Shown here piece after piece: positions 22,201 through 33,480 of a DNA stretch of 34,583 bases. Positions within the stretch are counted from its first letter, which is position 1, and the number at the start of each line of letters is the position of its first letter. The DNA comes from Chromera velia (taxonomy: Eukaryota > Sar > Chromeraceae). The stretch spans positions 1 through 34,583 of the forward strand of contig JAHBMJ010001188.1 of assembly GCA_018398765.1 (NCBI GenBank), in the 5' to 3' direction. Under the pieces are notes generated by a model. That model had not been told where the DNA came from, ran no database searches, and saw nothing but the letters and a program-made list of their open reading frames with translations. The translations under genes and the position numbers were made by a program.

Positions 22201-24212
22201 TGTCTTTTTCTCTGATTGCCCCTCCTTCGTTTTTGTTCCTGCTCGTTTGAATGCTTCTTTCTCCCCTGCTTTTCTACCCTCCTCGCGTGTGCCTACAATC
22301 CGACCGACCAGCTGACTTGAGTTTGCATGTCTGCTTTCTTTTTGCCCCCCCCCCCCCCTTTTCTCTCGACGCATTGACCGACCGATCATTCAGATGATGT
22401 ATGAGACCGGAGCGAGTCACAGAAGAGCGTCGGCCATCAGAGCACAGATGAAGGTCAGTCAAGTGTGTCGCCCACTTTCTTTCTGGACTGTTTGGTTCGA
22501 TTCAAACTTGCAGGAAGAAGAAGAGAGGAGGAAGGGACCCCTTCCCATACTTAGCACAATGATAACAGATGATGGATCCTAGCACTTGTTGAGTCTTGAT
22601 CACTTTTCTTGTGTATTTGTTGCCAAATTGCTCTTCTTTCATTCCTTATGGAAGATGATGGTTATTGTTTCTCTAAGAAAAAAAATGTACGCGCCCATGG
22701 AAAGGGGAAGAGGAAAAGGCTCCCTTTTTTTTTCTGTCCCTTTCTTTCTCTCTGTGGAGGACAGGGAAATGATCCAAATATGTCGGGAAGGCTTGAGGGA
22801 CGTATGAGAGAACCCACTCGTTTTCCTCCCAGATATCCTTTCCTTCTCTCCCCATCTGCCTCTTTGTGCGCGCAGGAGTTTCATCTGATCGTTTTGGCTC
22901 TAAGGGACGTCCTCAGAGACGACGACGACGATCAGGAGGAAGAGGAAGAAGAAGACGAGGAGGAAGAGGAAGAACAAGAGAAGGAGAAAGATACCGACGA
23001 AGAAGAATTTCTCGACGCCCTTGATGAGGAGGAGGCACAGAGAGAGCGAGAGCGAGAGAAAGACAGGGCCAAAGCGAGGGCAAAGGCAAGGAGAATTGAA
23101 AGGAGCCGACAGTTGGGAGAAATTGACCAAGCTCGCAAGGAATATGGCAAATGGATTGCCAGACAGTTGAGAAGAACGCCTTTGCTTGAGGTATGTAGAC
23201 AGGCAGGCAGGCATGTCAGACGACCGAAGGGAAGCATTCTGGTTTTTGCATGGGTGAACGGGATGTCGGGCTCTGTTGAAAAAAACTGCTTTTGCGGTTT
23301 CACACATGTCGCGCCAACTAAAATGGAATGGGAAACCATTCAGCTCATCCGATCGCCACCCGCTGTTTTCCTCTCTGCGTGTGATTCCCCGCTCGCCCTT
23401 CTTTCCCTTTCCTAGCTATCCCTTTCATCTCGTGTCCCCCTGCAGATCTGCACTCTGCTGTTGCTGCCGGTAGCCGTAACAGGCTTCTTCTTCGACGACA
23501 AGAGGGTGGTGGTCAAATGGTCAGTCAAATATATAAACCGACAGACGGACGAGAAAAAACAAGGAGCTCATTGGGGGTGCTGTTTCGTTGCCTGCCCCCG
23601 CTTGTCTACACTTGGAGAGTGCCCAACTCGTTCTTCGCTTCAACCGTTCATTTGCCCCCTTCCTTTATTCTCACCTCTCTGTCTGGGCCTTGGACGGGGC
23701 TGATTCTCTCTCTCTCTCTCTGTGCGTTGTTTTGGACGTCTGGGTGGATTCTCTCTCTCTCTCTCTGTTGTCTGCTGTCTGTCAGGTGGGAGCCCGCGAT
23801 GATGCACCTGTGGGACCTCTGGCTGTGGTTGGTGTCGCGGAATCGAATCAACAACCTGAGCAGGGTGCCTGAGTCTGCCGATGGAGACCCCCGAAAGAGT
23901 TCAGAGAGTGGAAGAGAAGGAGGAGGGGGGGGCCGAGGAGGAGGGGACGACCCCGAGGCCCATGCGGAGTGGGGTGCTCGTGTGTGTATGTCCTCTATCA
24001 TCCTCAGTCTGTTCTACGATGTGCCGGCAGATGAGCACAGCTGGAAACTGACAGGATCAGACCGGAGCAAGCGATACACACTGCCTCCTCCCCGTCCTCG
24101 TGGCATGACCGTTAGTGATCACAAGGAGTTCCTTCAAACGGCGGTGCATGACATGTCAGTCCGGCATGATCGGTGTATGCGCTTGCACACGAAAATGATC
24201 GAGTTTCTCTAA
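17929..24212 (+). CDS. Uncharacterised 839-residue protein, 12 exons
   Basis: Exons: 17929-18118, 18326-18501, 18716-19039, 19599-19685, 20059-20221, 20576-20841, 21260-21596, 21812-21912, 22394-22453, 22876-23190, 23446-23519 and 23786-24212. All eleven junctions are GT-AG and phase-matched, and the total is 2,520 bases (839 codons plus TAA). The first in-frame ATG after a stop is at 17929. The protein begins with an acidic stretch and is otherwise rich in predicted helix, with hydrophobic patches such as LLGTCLLTCLEVSLG and SEEILQRVVLLLAHSLL. Low-complexity parts are a serine run in exon 3 and a D/E-rich then R/E/K-rich segment in exon 10. The C-terminus has MMHLWDLWLWLVSRNR. A helical-repeat scaffold is possible, but I see no motif that names it. 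A possible extra in-phase exon at 19909-19941 (EFESPCYRSVF) is left out. Confidence 0.8.
19129..19340. repeat. CT and CA microsatellites in intron 3 of the 12-exon gene
   Basis: A CT tract (19129-19160) passes into a long CA tract with ACTC interruptions, ending in CACAAAATACTCA units. It makes up much of the 559-base intron. Confidence 0.95.
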
Positions 24213-24373
24213 CGGCCTTTCAAGTCTCAGCAGCAGCTGCGTCATTCGTTTTCTTCGCTCATTCCGCCACTGATCTGGGTGATAAGTCCGCGTCTCATTC
24301 GGATTTTCCTTCTCACAACGAACCTCTGCGTGGCAATCCTTCCTGCATTATCAATCAATGAACGTCAACCAAC

Positions 24374-24523
24374 ATGAATAGATGCGAATTTGCTGAGAAG
24401 ACGTTGTCTCTTGTGGGGGCATTCCTCCAGCAACGCAAGCGTGTCTGTTTCTGTCGCAGCTCGAGCAGCGCGCCTCGCCTCAATCAACATAGTTGGCATT
24501 CAATATTCATCTGTGCAGGTGCG
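24374..24523 (+). CDS. Possible first exon of the PHD-like gene
   Basis: An ATG at 24374 opens 49 codons (MNRCEFAEKTLSLVGAFLQQ...) to a GTGCGG donor after CTGTGCAG. It lies just before the first confident exon of the next gene. It ends in phase 1, whereas that exon needs phase 2. The true start is therefore unresolved and this exon may not be used. Confidence 0.25.
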
Positions 24524-24563
24524 GACGCACGTCTTGTTTGAATGAGTGAGTGAGTGTCTGCAG

Positions 24564-25248
24564 ATACATCGGAGAGGTCCTTCAGCTCGGCCACCGCGCT
24601 CTGATAGGCACAGCAGCAGCTGAACCTTTAGGTGAAAGTTCTCCTGGATCGCGAAGTTCAGACAGAGGGGGGGTCGAAGAAAGTGAGAGACAAGTGAGGA
24701 TTGCAGACCTCCAGAGTGCCCTGAATGCGGTGCTTACCTACAAGAGCGCCTTAGAGGACGCGATGGAAATGATCGAGACGATGAGAGAAGCAGTGACGAC
24801 AAACGCGACAGACTCCAAGCTGGTGAGTGAGCGTGCTTGGAACAGAAAAATTCGGTGGTGTCTTCTTATCACTTGAATGTGGCATATAATCTCGTTCATC
24901 CCTCTTTTGCGGGCTGACGTGGTTCGTCCGTCAGCCTCACTGCGCCATTCCAAGTCTCGCTTTTCATTTTTTGCGTTCTCCCTGGACGTTCTTTCATTTC
25001 TTGCTTTGGTAGCTGGAAAGACCGGAGCAGGCAATGAAAATCGACTGCTTGAAAAAATGACGGGGTGTAATTTGCGTGCGCTGTTTCCTCTGTTCCCTTT
25101 TTCCCTTTCTTTCTTTCTTTGGTCCTCATTCCTAATCTGACTTATCCATTCTATCTTCTTACATTTGCGCTCGCGCGTCTCTCAATCTCTCCGCCGGCAT
25201 GTGCGCATATGGGTATGCAGCGCTTTCGGTCCTCTCTCCCCCCTCTGT

Positions 25249-25282
<34 letters not shown>

Positions 25283-28282
25283 TGCGCGCGCGTGCGTGAG
25301 TGTGCGTGCGTGCTTGTGCGTGCATCTCTCTATATGTATATGTCTGTCTATGTATGTGTGTGCGTGTGTGTGTGTGTGCGTGCGTGCGTGAGCGTGTGCC
25401 TGCGTGCGTGCATCTCTCTCTATATGTATATATCTATATATGTGTGTGTGTGTGTCTCTGTGTGTGTGTGTGTGTGTGTGTCTGTGTGTGTGTGTGTCTG
25501 TGTGTGTGTGTGTGTGTGTGTGTCTGTGTGTGTGTGTGTGTGTGTGTGTCTGTGTGTGTGTGCAGAAAGTCCCTCCAATCTGGGACGCACGACGGAAGTA
25601 CTGTCGGAGAACAATGGAGGAATTAGAGCAGCTTTCCAAGAGACTCAGACAAAAAATTGGTTGGTCCGTTTATTTGTTTGGTTGTTCGGTTGTCATGCCC
25701 TTACAGGGTGGACTGAAAAGATGAAAGAAAAGGCACCTTTGGCAGCAACAAAAGTAGTCAGGCAGGGATGAAGATCAAGAATGATTGACGGAGAGAAGAA
25801 GGGAGGGGTTCATCGATCTCCTCGAATGACTTCGGATGAATCGAAGAGAAGATTTGTTTTTCTTTGCACTCGTCCGAAAGAGAGATTTTCCCTGCCTAGG
25901 TTTGCTCAATCAATCGTCCAATGCATTCAAACAAACCAGTGCAGCAGAAGAAAAACAAGTAATTTGGCCTTGTTTTCCGAAGAAAAGCAAGAAAGTGCTC
26001 CCTGGAGCTTCGAGCCGCTGTGTCCAAAAACTGAAGCACCAGATCTGAAAACATCCAGACCAAACACTCAATTGACAGTTTCGGAATCTTCTATCTGTAT
26101 AGCTTTTCTACCCGTTTCTCTGTCTCTATGCAGAGGAGAGTGAAGAGGACCCAGGCTGGACTCCCAGACCTCCTGTGAGGCGCCCGCGTATCGGCTTGAC
26201 TGTCGCAGCTGAGGCGGCTGCACTCTCCAAGAAAGAGGGCACGCGCGAGGAGAGACTCCGGCCAGACGGCGCTGCTTCCGCAAGGTCATCTCGAGGGGAC
26301 CTGGCTGTTTCGTCTGCTTCCTCTGCTTCCTCCCGGAGGGGGAGGGAGACGGGAAGAGGGGGGGGGCGCTCTGACACCGAGTCGCAGAGCCGTTCTTCTC
26401 GAAGAATGAGCCTAGGGGGGCGGCGGGGCGAAGACAGGGAGAGCGACTTGGAAGGTGAAGAGAGACCGAGGGGTCGTGGCGGGACAGAGAGAGAGGGGGA
26501 CTGGGAGAGAATAGAAAGAGAGGAAGGGAGACCGTTAGTGGAGAAAGAGCATGAGAGCGAGGAGGATGAATTACTACCTGCACAGGGAATGAGATTCGTG
26601 CGGACGAGGGAAGTCGTGCCGAAGGGCAGAAAGGGTGCTATCGAATACAGCAAACGTCAACACGAGGTTCGTTTGTCTCTTTGTTTGTCCGGCAAGTAGA
26701 TGAGAAGAAGCTTCTCTCTTGCACGTCCTGTCGCGTCCCGTCTCTTCCCTGCTCGGATCGTCTGTAGTCCCTTTGTCGGCCCCTCTTGCTCGCTCTTCCC
26801 TCCTGCAATGCCGCCTCATTCCCTGTCTGCTTGTGCTGCTGTCTTCATCTCTATGTGCCTGTTTGCGTGTTTCAATCCCTCTCTTTCTCTTTCTTTCTCT
26901 CCCTCTCTCTCTGTGTGTATGTGTGTGTATCTTCAGGTGTTTTCTTGTTCTCACATTCCTGCCTCTCTGTCGACGTTTTTTTTTTTGTTGTCTGCACGGA
27001 AGAACGAGAGCCTCCCTCACTGCTTGACTGCAACCACGTGCCCCCGCATGTCACGGTTGCCTGTCTGCAGATTCCCGTCTTCAAGAAAGCGCAGAAACGG
27101 CAGCGGGTGAGGGCGACTCGTGAAGACGTGGACGAGCTGGAGGAAACACTACTCTATCTGGCCAACATTCGCTATGACGGCCCCCGATGCCGATCGAGGA
27201 AGAAGACCATCGAAATGATCCGCCGGATCCCCTCTTACCGTGTGAAGCTGGATGCCGGAAACGGGTTCGAGCGCGAGAATCGAACGGCCGTGGTCTCTTC
27301 TGTGACAGGGAAGACCCTGGATCTGTGCTGTCGGTCTCGGGCCTGTCGAGCACCCGACTCTGACAGAACCATTATCGGACCAGCCAAAGGCCCCGTGATT
27401 GAATTTCTCTGCACAAACGGTTGCAGAGGGCTTGCGCATGAGAGGTGCGTGAAGTTCGTCCTCCGTGCTGACCCGAGGACTGCCGACCTCGTCCTTCTCA
27501 ATTGTGATCAGGTCAGAGAGAGAGAGAGAGAGAGAGAGATCAAGGAAGGAAGCAAGCAAAGAGAGGAACAAAGGATCCATGAATGAATGAAAGAGATCAG
27601 AGTGACAAGTTTGGCTGTTCTTCCAGGACTGTGTGAGAAGACCGACTATTTCTTCAGCGTGTCGTTCGTTCAATGAAGTGAGAAACGGCAATGTGTTTTT
27701 TTTCTGCAACGCTTTGGCGAGGCCTTCGATCGATATCTCTCGTTCCAATTCAGCATCTTGACTCCAGCTATGCACAATTAATTCATGTGTTCTCTCAGGT
27801 TTTCAACCAGACCCCCTATGGAGTTCTGATGGATGACGAAGTTCAAGCGGGTGCGCACAAAAGCAGGAACAGGATGGAGTCTGCGTCCGCTGCCTCCTCA
27901 AGAGAGAGATCATGCGCAGGAGGAACATGCAAGGGCCAAGTGATTTTCATGGCCCGCCTGAGCCCTCCGGTAATAAACGGCCGGCCTGCAGGCTTCTGGC
28001 ATCTGAGGAATCCCGACGAGGATATTTTGATCGACCACAGGGAACTTTGGGCTTTGCTTCTGGATGAAATGGAGGAGCAAGAAAGAAGAGCCAGACAGCC
28101 GACAGAAGCCGAGGAAAGAAACGAGGGGGGTGGAGATGAAGAGGAAGAGGTGAAGTCGATTCTCTCAAAATACCCTGACGAAACTTTTGATGAACTCGGG
28201 GTAGGTCCCCCAGTCCTCTTGCATGTCTCTCTCTCTCTCTCTCTGTGGGGGGGGGGGGATTCACTTCAATTCCTCTCCTGTC

Positions 28283-28333
<51 letters not shown>

Positions 28334-29580
28334 GTCCGCTCTTCCGTTTCCTTTCTTCACTTCTTCGAGTGTCTTCGCATGAAGAAACGAACCAAGCAGA
28401 CCTCCTCTCCTCACACCATCGACCAGCCAATCATCCTCACCCCTTCCAGAAGGGTGTCTGTCCACTGCCTCTCTCGGTTCTGTTACATTCAATTCACTCA
28501 CTCATGCAAATGTCAGACAGACCCGGTCCACTTCCTTCAGGAAGAAAGAAACCCTTTTGACTTCCGCCTACTTAAGAGTTTCCCCAGTTTCTTTTTCTCG
28601 CCTTTCTCTTCCTTCTGCGGCACCCATCCTGCTCAGGAGCTACTTCATGCCAGTACAATGTGCAATCTCTCACAGAGCAAACGCTGTGTATGTGTGGATG
28701 ACTCTGATGTTTTTGGTATGCACAATGGATGGATCGATGCGGTCGTTCAGGTGAGTCTGATCGTGGGATCACAAAGCGTTCAGGTTTTCGAGAATCTGGA
28801 AGCGCAGATGGACAACAAGAAACCCACTCAGTGGACGCGGGAGCACAACATGATTCTCTCCGGGGAGAGAAGAAAACCCGACGCTGCCCGCACAGCTCTG
28901 GCCACAAGGCTAGATCACAAAATCCAAAACGCCACCACAGACGGAGGAGGCTCCCTCCTCGATCCCTCCGTGTCTGCCTCCCAAGCAGGCACTGCGGCTG
29001 CTGCTGCTGCTGCCTCTTCCAGTGTCGTGTTGGCACCCGGCATGCTCTACCACGGGCAGCTCAAGGTTGCCAAGCGTCTTGGTGTCCCTGTGACTCATGA
29101 GGTTTTTCGTCACAGAGGGGCGGGAGACGGAGAGGGAGAGGGNAGCGGGTGCGCACAAAAGCAGGAACAGGATGGAGTCTGCGTCCGCTGCCTCCTCAAG
29201 AGAGAGATCATGCGCAGGAGGAACATGCAAGGGCCAAGTGATTTTCATGGCCCGCCTGAGCCCTCCGGTAATAAACGGCCGGCCTGCAGGCTTCTGGCAT
29301 CTGAGGAATCCCGACGAGGATATTTTGATCGACCACAGGGAACTTTGGGCTTTGCTTCTGGATGAAATGGAGGAGCAAGAAAGAAGAGCCAGACAGCCGA
29401 CAGAAGCCGAGGAAAGAAACGAGGGGGGTGGAGATGAAGAGGAAGAGGTGAAGTCGATTCTCTCAAAATACCCTGACGAAACTTTTGATGAACTCGGGGT
29501 AGGTCCCCCAGTCCTCTTGCATGTCTCTCTCTCTCTCTCTCTGTGGGGGGGGGGGGATTCACTTCAATTCCTCTCCTGTC

Positions 29581-29631
<51 letters not shown>

Positions 29632-31887
29632 GTCCGCTCTTCCGTTTCCTTTCTTCACTTCTTCGAGTGTCTTCGCATGAAGAAACGAACCAAGCAGACC
29701 TCCTCTCCTCACACCATCGACCAGCCAATCATCCTCACCCCTTCCAGAAGGGTGTCTGTCCACTGCCTCTCTCGGTTCTGTTACATTCAATTCACTCACT
29801 CATGCAAATGTCAGACAGACCCGGTCCACTTCCTTCAGGAAGAAAGAAACCCTTTTGACTTCCGCCTACTTAAGAGTTTCCCCAGTTTCTTTTTCTCGCC
29901 TTTCTCTTCCTTCTGCGGCACCCATCCTGCTCAGGAGCTACTTCATGCCAGTACAATGTGCAATCTCTCACAGAGCAAACGCTGTGTATGTGTGGATGAC
30001 TCTGATGTTTTTGGTATGCACAATGGATGGATCGATGCGGTCGTTCAGGTGAGTCTGATCGTGGGATCACAAAGCGTTCAGGTTTTCGAGAATCTGGAAG
30101 CGCAGATGGACAACAAGAAACCCACTCAGTGGACGCGGGAGCACAACATGATTCTCTCCGGGGAGAGAAGAAAACCCGACGCTGCCCGCACAGCTCTGGC
30201 CACAAGGCTAGATCACAAAATCCAAAACGCCACCACAGACGGAGGAGGCTCCCTCCTCGATCCCTCCGTGTCTGCCTCCCAAGCAGGCACTGCGGCTGCT
30301 GCTGCTGCTGCCTCTTCCAGTGTCGTGTTGGCACCCGGCATGCTCTACCACGGGCAGCTCAAGGTTGCCAAGCGTCTTGGTGTCCCTGTGACTCATGAGG
30401 TTTTTCGTCACAGAGGGGCGGGAGACGGAGAGGGAGAGGGAGAGTTGGAGGAGGCGAACATGTACGATGACAGAGAGCACCACGTGATCCGAGCAGAGAT
30501 GAAGAAAAAGAGGGAGGCGGAAAGGGAGAGAGCCGAAAAGCTTTCCCGTCAAGAGCAGGAAGCCCATGCGGCATTAGAAGAGAGGTTCAGGGAGAGGATT
30601 GCCAGAGACAGGCTAGAGATGCCTTCTGTGGAGAACGGATATCTTGACCCTATTTCGTGGCCCTCACAATTCGACGGACACTCAGACAGTGACAGTGACA
30701 GTGAAGATGCTCAGAAATCTTCTCCCGATTCTTCCGATGAAGACGATGACGATGAGGGGGGGGAATTTGGTGGTGCTGCTGCTGCAGCGAGAAAGAGAGG
30801 GGTGGATGCGAAGTCGATCCAGTCCTGCGACCGCACTGCTTCCTCCGTCAGTTCGCTTGCGGATCTGTTTGAGGGCCTTTTGGATGAGAAGGCCCTGCAG
30901 GACGAGGATTGGAGGGACCTCGAAGAGTTGAGGGGTTGCTGGAGGGAAGCACGGGAAAGGGAGAGAGAGGCTGAAGAAAAGGAGAGGATGGAAAAAGACA
31001 TGCAGCAGAGGAAAGTGGAGGAAGTGAAGGCACAGAGGAAGGCAGAAAAATTGAAGAAGAAAAAGGAAGAAGAGGAAAAGAAGAAGGACGACGAAGAAGA
31101 GAGGGAAAGGGAGAGAACCGAAGAGCCAAAACTAAGTTCGTCCGCTTCTGCTTCTGCTTCTGCTTCCCGTCGCTCCCCATCTGCCCCCCCGTCGTCTCAC
31201 CCACAGCCTTCGCCTGCCACGTCATCCACACACCCCAAAATCGCAACCTCGCCTCCCGCGACCCCCGTACCAAAGCCCGAAGAAGAAGAGGAGGAAGAGA
31301 GGCCGCCCCCCCAATCAGCCCTGAGTGAAGAATCACTCCCCGAGTCGGAAGTCGAGGCCCTCCTCGCTCTGCCCGAGAGCATCAAAAACAACTTTCAGAG
31401 GGAGTGGTTGGCGTGTCGTATTGACACTCCGGGCCACCTCACCCGTATCAACTTCAGAGACACCTATCGTCAATCCGAACAGACCCGCTACATCCGCATC
31501 AAGTCAGTCCTCAAATCGACCGACTTCACAGAATTTTGGCAAGCGGTAGAGGAACTCAGAAGTCTTCATGCAGGGAGGGAGGCGGATGAGAAGGAGCCAG
31601 AGGGAAAGCAGAAGCGTCCTCGCGATTTCCGTCTCTTCTGTCGAGAGACAGAGTTCAAGGATGAGGACTCGATGGAAGTCATCATTGAGTTCAGAAACGA
31701 AAAAGATGCTTCTCAAGTGAAAGATTTCTGGGACAAGGATGAGGCCACGGCCGAAATGAAACCGGGGGGCAGTGCATGGGCGGTGGCATACGTGGATATG
31801 GAGATGAGGACAGCAAGAGAAATGAGGGGCGAGAAACCAAGAAAGTCCCCCAGTAGGTCCCCCCCCAGGAAAGTGCCGGGAAAGTGA
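24564..31887 (+). CDS. Nuclear-type protein with PHD-like zinc finger and E/K-rich coiled coil
   Basis: Exons 24564-24822, 25566-25659, 26134-26666, 27071-27511, 27627-27677, 27799-28200 and one equivalent to 29935-31887 join in phase to about 1,243 residues once the duplicated block is counted once. The 5' exon is missing. In order: a helical N-terminus (ALEDAMEMIETMREAV), an R/S/E-rich stretch with SR-type low complexity, then a zinc-binding pattern: CCRSRAC, CTNGC, AHERC and NCDQDC. This order (C, C, C, C, H, C, C, C) matches a PHD finger, which usually reads histone tails. Then come an acidic region, a poly-alanine/serine stretch, a long E/K/R coiled coil (KKREAERERAEKL) and a conserved-looking C-terminal part (SIKNNFQREWLACRIDTPGH...). 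The tail KPRKSPSRSPPRK is SR-like. Chromatin or RNA-linked nuclear function is inferred. Two readings of 27841-27988 are possible (see findings). Confidence 0.7.
25248..25564. repeat. Long GT-rich microsatellite abutting a 3' splice site
   Basis: GT tracts with TGCG, TCTG and TATATG interruptions fill the last 300 bases of intron 1 of the PHD-like gene. The final GT units run straight into TGCAG/AAAGTC at the acceptor (25565), leaving no ordinary pyrimidine tract. Confidence 0.95.
27846..29142. repeat. Copy 1 of an exact 1,297-base direct repeat
   Basis: Sequence from AGCGGGTGCGCAC at 27846 to GAGAGGG at 29142 recurs at an offset of 1,298 bases, immediately after a single n at 29143. The protein frames in both copies are identical on both strands. 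It covers the end of one exon, an intron with TC/TCTG microsatellite and most of the next exon. It is best read as two overlapping contig ends that were not merged. Confidence 0.95.
29144..30440. repeat. Copy 2 of the exact 1,297-base direct repeat
   Basis: This copy starts right after n and runs on smoothly into the 3' part of the PHD-like gene (GAGAGTTGGAGGAGG). In copy 1 the same sequence stops at n. Only one copy is needed for an open, in-phase gene. Confidence 0.95.
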
Positions 31888-33480
31888 AACAATGAGAGGG
31901 GGGATGAGAGAAGGAAGGCCACCGAAGGGAGGAAGGAAGGAAATAAGGAAGGAAGAAAGAAAGAAAGAGACTGACCGCGGTGCTCCTAGTGATTGAATGG
32001 GGCAAAAGTCAGAACGAGTTTCCTCTCTTCTTTTTCGGTCTCGTCTTTTCCGAACGTAGATTCCGGTCTTTTCTTCCGGAGCCTTTCCTTCGTTGTCGTT
32101 GTACTTCTCTCTCTGTGCGAGTGGAGGGAGTTCCGGCAGCTCTTCAACAGGGTCGAATACTATTTCGCGTCTGCAGGGGAAAGGGATTTGAGGAGANTAG
32201 GTGGGTGGCACTATCGAGAGTCTCCCAAAAACCTGAAGGACAACTACAAGCACGCACCGTCCGTGATCATTCATGCAATGCCACCGTGATCTTTCAGCGA
32301 CAAATTTAGGAGAGAGGGGGATTTCCATTGGCACAGCTCTGTCTCAGATTGGTCGAATTTTCATTTCTTTTTGAGTGACATTATTCCTGTGTGCGTGTGT
32401 GTGTTTTGGGGGTGGGGTGGGGGCACTATCGAGAGTCTCCCTGTGTGTGTCTGATGGATTGTCGGAATGGAAGAGAGAGCAGCAGATAACGAACCTCTTT
32501 GGCTCTCCTTGCTTCCAAGTGTCAATCAAGCCTAGAGAAAGAGAGAGGCTCGATCATGGAGAAGTAGAAATCAAAAGAGGGCGAGGTTGTACGGAAAGAA
32601 AAAGCGTTGTGGGTTTTTTTGAAGAGGGTGTCAAAAATCATACGTTGTTGCGTTGTGGGGTGCTTTCTTAGGAAGTGTTGGGAGATTGGAGGGATGTCGG
32701 TCAACTTTGAAGAGATATGAAAGGGCAGGGGGGCACCATAGCGAACATCCCACATAGCAGGCTCAAGTATATTTTTGGGAAGCATTGGAGATGCCTCCTG
32801 CAAGATTAGCTGCAGGGAAAAACGGAGACAGAGAAGAAAGTGAAGGCTAGATAAAGGGTTGTAAGAAGAAGAGGGACGTATGGCGAGAAGAAAAACTGTG
32901 GGAGACACAAGGGAAAAGAAGATTTGTGGGTCTTTTCTGTCTCGTTCTCTGTGCCCCCTTGCTCGTCTCTGTCGTTATCGAAACGGCTCCGGGCCCCGAG
33001 TTGGGCTTTGTCCGCAATGTTCACAGTTGAAGGAAGCAGGAAGTGCCCCTTGCGAGGTGAGTCTGCCTGCCGGCAGGGAGGAAGGAAGAGCGGAGGGAGC
33101 GCAAAAGGCCGGTAGAGGGGAGGAGGGTCCCGATGCCTCCGGGAAAGAGAAAGCGCTTCAATGTGTGATGGGAAATACCAGCGACCTCTCCTCCCCCCGT
33201 TGCAATTTGGAAGTGAGCTTTTGAAAAATCGTGGTAGTGATAAGAAAGCAAGCGACTGTTGCCGTCTCTCCTGCCCTCCCTCTTCCCCTCTCTCTGTAGA
33301 AGTTGCCACTCTGCACTGTGGCATGAAAGCAGGCTCAAGACAAGGATGATCAGAGACCTGCATAAAGGAAGCAAAGACAGAAAAGAGAAGAGAGATGCCT
33401 GCCCACTTTCAAGGGACACGAAGGACAAAACGGTCCGTTGAAAGGGCCTTTCGTGGAAAAACAGAGAGAATTTCAGGAAG
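31888..33480. other. Region downstream of the PHD-like gene, little coding signal
   Basis: It starts with the 3' untranslated region of the PHD-like gene, including AGGAAGGAA repeats at 31,912-31,970. An n at 32197 marks another assembly join. A 19-base direct repeat, GCACTATCGAGAGTCTCCC, occurs at 32208-32226 and 32423-32441. A plus-strand GTGAGT donor near 33,058 follows a short Cys-containing frame (LCPQCSQLKE), without a partner exon. Confidence 0.4.
32522..32797 (-). CDS. Possible terminal exon of a minus-strand gene
   Basis: A minus-strand acceptor (CTAATCTTGCAG) is followed by 91 open codons and a TGA at 32522. The product has ordinary amino-acid balance (LPKNILEPAMWDVRYGAP...), unlike the low-complexity frames around it. 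No upstream exon was found that joins convincingly, so a complete gene is not shown. Confidence 0.3.
   Translation of the reverse strand, partial: EASPMLPKNILEPAMWDVRYGAPLPFHISSKLTDIPPISQHFLRKHPTTQQRMIFDTLFKKTHNAFSFRTTSPSFDFYFSMIEPLSFSRLD

Noticed and set aside
22515-22582. Acceptor followed by EEEERRKGPLPIL as an exon
   Set aside because: It reaches a stop with no donor. Exons 22394-22453 and 22876-23190 already join in phase without it.
27846-30440. True tandem exon duplication in the PHD-like gene
   Set aside because: The copies look identical and are separated by n exactly where copy 1 ends, which fits unmerged contig overlap better.
33055-33080. 20-base GTGAGT...CAG segment as a tiny intron
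   Set aside because: Removing it gives an early stop, whereas reading through stays open, and neither yields a recognisable protein.
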